A DNA stretch of 64,000 bases from Yersinia canariae (GTDB lineage Bacteria > Pseudomonadota > Gammaproteobacteria > Enterobacterales > Enterobacteriaceae): positions 124,001 through 188,000 of the forward strand of contig NZ_CP043727.1 of the NCBI RefSeq assembly GCF_009831415.1. The letters run 5' to 3'. How positions within the stretch are numbered: position 1 is the stretch's first letter; every line of letters begins with the position of its first letter. A program made the position numbers and the translations under genes. The notes below the pieces were generated by a model that was given only the letters and a program-made list of their open reading frames with translations, ran no database searches and was not told where the DNA came from. Below are positions 60,658-64,000 of this stretch, in pieces.

Positions 60658-62154
60658 TTAGTTAAATTCTTCTAATAAAAGTGGCCACTGAACATAGCTC
60701 TGCCAATGACTTTCTTGTTCTAATGCTTCCGCGCGATAAGGATGCTGCTGCAACCAGCCCCGCGGTAACAGGACATAAAGTGCTTCACCATTGGCCCGTA
60801 GCCTGACAGCTGGCAGGGTGTCATCCCGGCGACGGCTGGAGAATATGATTGCCAGTCGCAATAACCGGCACAGATGCTGGGCCATATCCACTGGCAATGC
60901 ATTCTGTTGATTTAGCAGTGAAAGATCGAGAGTATCACTCTGATTTTGCAGCAAAGCTGCCAGTAGACGTTTTTGTGCAGGAGTAAAACCGGGTAGATCC
61001 AGATTACTTATCAGGTATGCGGCGTGTTGCGGAGCGCGTTTAAAATCGACGCTTAGGCCAATTTCATGTATCAAACACGCGTTTTGCAATAACTCACGAC
61101 ATCGGCTGTCGAGATGCCACTCTTTTTCTACTTGAAGCAAAAAATTATCAGCCAATTTGCTGACGCGCTTGGCTTGTTGAGTATCCAGTAAGTAGCGGCG
61201 CTGGATATTTCGCACGGTTCGGCCGCGAATATCCTGCTCCACTGGCAAATGTAGCATGCCATAGACCAGACCTTCGCGTAGCGCCCCCCCTGCCAGTGTC
61301 ATACTTTCAATCGCCAGTTCCTGGAATATCGCGATTAAAATGGACAGACCACTGGGGAAAACCAGCGCGCGCTCTAGTGTTAAACCGGGGATTTCCAGTT
61401 CTTCTAGTTTGCCACACTGAATTGCTCTTTGTTTGAGCTGCTGTAATTTGGCTAAGGTAATCAGCTCGTCCATACCTTGGGCGACCATGATCTCTTGCAG
61501 GGCCTGAACAGTGCCAGAGGCACCCACGCAGATTTGCCAGCCGTGCTCACGAAATCGCTGCGCGACAGGTTTGAGCATTTCGCGGGCAGCCAATTCCGCG
61601 TGGTCAAAATTCTCTTTTGCCAGATTGCGATCGCTGAAGTAGCGCTCCAACCAGGTTACACAACCCATTGATAAACTGACTAGAATATTTGCCTGAGCGC
61701 CATTACCGGTCACAAGCTCTGTGCTACCACCGCCAATATCGACCACCAGACGCTGCTCTGGCCCACCAGTAGTATGTGCGACGCCGTGATAAATCAGACG
61801 TGCTTCTTCTTCACCACTGATGACCTGAATCGGGCAGCCGAGGATGTCGGTCGCAGTTTGCAGGAATTCTTCAGCATTGGAGGCCAGACGCAGGGTCGCT
61901 GTTGCCACCACACGAATCTGATCCAAAGGAATGTCCTGCAAACGCTCTGAAAAAAGCTTCAGACATTGCCAGCCGCGCTCCATCGCCTCTTGCGATAGGC
62001 GATTCTGGGTATCCAAACCCGCAGCCAGACGAACTTTCCGTTTGATTCGGGCCAGCGTTTGGATACTGCCTGCCACCTCACGTACTACCAACATATGAAA
62101 ACTGTTGGAGCCAAGATCGATGGCAGCATAAAGTGAGGTGGAACTTAGCATCAT
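60658..62154 (-). CDS. gppA: Guanosine pentaphosphate phosphohydrolase (Ppx/GppA family)
   Basis: This 498-residue enzyme converts pppGpp to ppGpp and hydrolyses polyphosphate in the family. The actin-like ATPase motif [16 protein letters not shown] (about 9-24), [13 protein letters not shown] and [10 protein letters not shown] are present, and the C-terminal HD-like domain includes [19 protein letters not shown]. GppA rather than Ppx is chosen for the close match to the E. coli GppA sequence and for the rhlB neighbour. It starts 4 bases after the rhlB stop, so the two are co-transcribed; ATGATG leaves two possible first codons. Confidence 0.95.
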   Translation of the reverse strand: MMLSSTSLYAAIDLGSNSFHMLVVREVAGSIQTLARIKRKVRLAAGLDTQNRLSQEAMERGWQCLKLFSERLQDIPLDQIRVVATATLRLASNAEEFLQTATDILGCPIQVISGEEEARLIYHGVAHTTGGPEQRLVVDIGGGSTELVTGNGAQANILVSLSMGCVTWLERYFSDRNLAKENFDHAELAAREMLKPVAQRFREHGWQICVGASGTVQALQEIMVAQGMDELITLAKLQQLKQRAIQCGKLEELEIPGLTLERALVFPSGLSILIAIFQELAIESMTLAGGALREGLVYGMLHLPVEQDIRGRTVRNIQRRYLLDTQQAKRVSKLADNFLLQVEKEWHLDSRCRELLQNACLIHEIGLSVDFKRAPQHAAYLISNLDLPGFTPAQKRLLAALLQNQSDTLDLSLLNQQNALPVDMAQHLCRLLRLAIIFSSRRRDDTLPAVRLRANGEALYVLLPRGWLQQHPYRAEALEQESHWQSYVQWPLLLEEFN

Positions 62155-62157
62155 TTA

Positions 62158-63444
62158 TCAGCTCGGTCGCTTACGGTTATTCCGCGGTGCACCACTGCGA
62201 CGTGGGGCAGAGTTACGGCGTGGACCATTCCCAGTGCGGGTTCGGGCCAGACGTTTTGGCGCCGGCAGATCAGTTAATAGCGCATCGCTATTATATTTAC
62301 TTACTGGAATGCTATGACCAGTGTAGGTCTCGATTGCCGGTAAGTTTAAGGCGTATTCTTCACAAGCCAGGCTGATGGAATGACCACTTTCGCCAGCACG
62401 ACCAGTACGGCCAATGCGGTGAACATAGTCTTCACAGTCATCAGGTAGGTCATAGTTGAAGACATGGGTTACCAGTGGAATGTGTAGACCACGGGCGGCG
62501 ACATCGGTGGCGACCAGAATATCCAAATCACCTTTGGTGAAATCTTCCAGAATTCTCAGGCGTTTTTTCTGCGCGACATCGCCGGTCAGCAGACCAACAC
62601 GATGACCATCAGCAGCCAAGTGACCCCAAATTTCTTCGCAGCGATGCTTAGTATTTGCAAAAATAATGCAGCGATCTGGCCACTCTTCTTCAATCAACGT
62701 CTGAAGCAGACGCATTTTTTCTTCATTTGAAGGGTAGAACAGCTCTTCCTGAATGCGGTGGCCGGTTTTTTGTAACGGTTCCACTTCAACATATTCGGCG
62801 TTATTCATTTGTTCGAATGCTAATTCACGTACCCGGTACGAGAGTGTGGCAGAGAACAGCATGTTTAAACGCTGGTCAACGGAAGGCATACGGCGGAACA
62901 GCCAGCGGATATCTTTAATAAAGCCCAGATCGTACATCCGATCAGCTTCATCTAACACCACAACCTGAATCGCACCGAGATTAATGTAATTTTGTTTTGC
63001 GTAATCGATTAAACGGCCAGTAGTACCGATCAGAATATCAACGCCACTTTCCAGCACTTTAAGCTGTTTATCGTAGCCATCACCACCGTAAGCCAAGCCT
63101 AATTTCAGCCCGGTTATTTGGGAAAGTGATTCTGCATCGGAGTGAATTTGTACGGCTAATTCACGAGTGGGAGCCATAATCAATGCGCGTGGCTGATTAG
63201 TCTGGCGACCCTCTTGCGCAGGGTGAGAAAGCAAATAATGGAAAGTAGACGCTAGAAATGCCAGCGTCTTGCCGGTCCCTGTTTGCGCCTGACCCGCTAC
63301 ATCACGCCCAGATAGGGTGAGTGGCAATGCTAACGCCTGGATCGGCGTACAATACTGAAACCCTTTGTTTTCAAGAGCTTCAATAACTAGCGGGTGCAGG
63401 GCGAAGTCGGAAAACTTCTGTTCGGTCAAGTGTGTTTTGCTCAT
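62158..63444 (-). CDS. rhlB: ATP-dependent RNA helicase RhlB
   Basis: This 428-residue DEAD-box helicase of the RNA degradosome unwinds RNA for RNase E and PNPase. Q motif FQYCTPIQ, Walker [13 protein letters not shown] in [10 protein letters not shown], motif III SAT and motif [12 protein letters not shown] are all visible. The basic C-terminal tail (from about 395, Arg/Pro/Asn-rich) is RNA binding. It is divergent from trxA and in an operon with gppA. The length is typical (E. coli 421). Confidence 0.97.
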   Translation of the reverse strand: MSKTHLTEQKFSDFALHPLVIEALENKGFQYCTPIQALALPLTLSGRDVAGQAQTGTGKTLAFLASTFHYLLSHPAQEGRQTNQPRALIMAPTRELAVQIHSDAESLSQITGLKLGLAYGGDGYDKQLKVLESGVDILIGTTGRLIDYAKQNYINLGAIQVVVLDEADRMYDLGFIKDIRWLFRRMPSVDQRLNMLFSATLSYRVRELAFEQMNNAEYVEVEPLQKTGHRIQEELFYPSNEEKMRLLQTLIEEEWPDRCIIFANTKHRCEEIWGHLAADGHRVGLLTGDVAQKKRLRILEDFTKGDLDILVATDVAARGLHIPLVTHVFNYDLPDDCEDYVHRIGRTGRAGESGHSISLACEEYALNLPAIETYTGHSIPVSKYNSDALLTDLPAPKRLARTRTGNGPRRNSAPRRSGAPRNNRKRPS

Positions 63445-63562
63445 AGTGTGGTAGAATATCAGCTAACTATTGCTTTACGAAAGCGTATCCGGTGAAATAA
63501 AGTCATCCTATTGTTGGTTAATGCTACACCAACGAGGTAGACACAATCCTTTGGAGTAGAAC

Positions 63563-63889
63563 ATGAGCGATAAAATTATTCACCTGAGTGACGACAGCTT
63601 CGACACAGACGTGCTGAAAGCCGAGGGCCTGGTTCTGGTCGATTTCTGGGCTGAATGGTGTGGTCCGTGCAAGATGATTGCTCCGATTTTGGATGAAATT
63701 GCTGAAGAGTATGCAGGCAGACTTACCATTACTAAATTGAATATTGATGACAACCAGGGTACGGCACCAAAATACGGTATCCGTGGCATCCCTACGCTGT
63801 TGTTATTCCGTGACGGTGAAGTTGTGGCAACCAAGGTTGGTGCCTTGTCTAAAGGTCAACTTAAAGAATTCTTGGATGCGAATCTGTAA
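63563..63889 (+). CDS. trxA: Thioredoxin 1
   Basis: This 108-residue cytoplasmic disulfide reductant has the active site WCGPC (Cys33, Cys36) and the cis-proline motif GIPTLLLF. It reduces ribonucleotide reductase, PAPS reductase and methionine sulfoxide reductase. It is divergent from rhlB, with TTTGGAG upstream of the ATG. In E. coli rhoL-rho follows; here the window ends before rho. Confidence 0.98.
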   Translation: MSDKIIHLSDDSFDTDVLKAEGLVLVDFWAEWCGPCKMIAPILDEIAEEYAGRLTITKLNIDDNQGTAPKYGIRGIPTLLLFRDGEVVATKVGALSKGQLKEFLDANL

Positions 63890-63907
63890 GTGACATTAGC
63901 GGGTTAG

Positions 63908-64000
63908 TACCTAAAGTCATTGAAGTTGCAGCAAGGCAGCAAACGAGCAAATCCCGATGAGTTGACTCAGGTCAGTTATTCGGGTGAGTCAGAGCTGCTA
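63908..64000 (+). repeat. ERIC-type repeat, cut by window edge
   Basis: The sequence from TACCTAAAGTCATTGAAG onward continues GTTGCAGCAAGGCAGCAAAC, AATCCCGATGAG and ATTCGGGTGAG. It follows the order of yersinial ERIC elements (outer arm, GTTGCAG-AAGGC-GCAA, central palindrome, second half). The right arm lies beyond the window. It sits between trxA and the expected rho leader. Confidence 0.7.

Overview
This is a 64-kb stretch of enterobacterial chromosome, almost certainly Yersinia and probably the Y. enterocolitica group. The reasons are the gene order around the rRNA operon, ERIC-type repeats of the yersinial kind, a haemophore (has) operon between argH and oxyR, and a 608-residue periplasmic-type GH28 exo-polygalacturonase next to rep. 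Species level cannot be fixed by eye. No IS element, prophage, integrase or CRISPR array was seen.

Layout. 1-5.8 kb: 5' part of ppc, then argE divergent from argCBH with a tandem ARG box between them. 5.8-14.7 kb: a Fur-controlled haem-acquisition operon hasR-hasA-(second hasA-like gene)-hasD-hasE-hasB. It combines outer-membrane receptor, secreted haemophores, type I secretion ATPase and fusion protein, and a dedicated TonB. 14.8-19.5 kb: an oxidative-stress block holding a lipoamide-dehydrogenase-like flavoprotein, a peroxiredoxin-glutaredoxin hybrid, divergent oxyR, and convergent sthA. 19.7-25.1 kb: fabR-yijD, trmA, and a cobalamin riboswitch ahead of btuB-murI. 25.1-31.1 kb: a complete rRNA operon (16S, tRNA-Ile, tRNA-Ala, 23S, 5S, tRNA-Asp, tRNA-Trp) with tandem promoters. 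31.6-36.2 kb: ytfQRT-yjfF, a galactofuranose-type ABC importer. 36.2-39.2 kb: hdfR divergent from maoP, then comM. 39.5-48.9 kb: the branched-chain amino-acid cluster ilvL-ilvGMEDA, ilvY and ilvC. 49.2-55.5 kb: a chaperone-usher fimbrial operon on the minus strand (pilin, chaperone, usher, adhesin, second chaperone) with an ERIC element after the pilin gene. 56-64 kb: ppiC, rep, a polygalacturonase gene with KdgR-like boxes, rhlB-gppA, divergent trxA, and the start of another ERIC-like repeat heading toward the expected rho gene.

Compared with E. coli, the genes left of the rRNA operon (ppc to murI) are those left of rrnB. The genes right of it (tRNA-Asp, tRNA-Trp, hdfR, maoP, comM, ilv, rep, rhlB, trxA) are those right of rrnC. 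The rRNA operon is therefore a rearrangement junction relative to E. coli. The accessory insertions (has, the peroxiredoxin pair, ytf, fimbria, polygalacturonase) sit between otherwise syntenic core genes.

The most interesting signals are: a second, diverged haemophore gene that keeps the secretion signal but has lost the Tyr/His haem-binding pair; a HasR without the N-terminal signalling extension and without hasI/hasS; the flavoprotein with a C-terminal CxxC tail set behind a terminator from the peroxiredoxin-glutaredoxin gene; and RNA-hairpin or ERIC elements placed at subunit-ratio boundaries in three operons.
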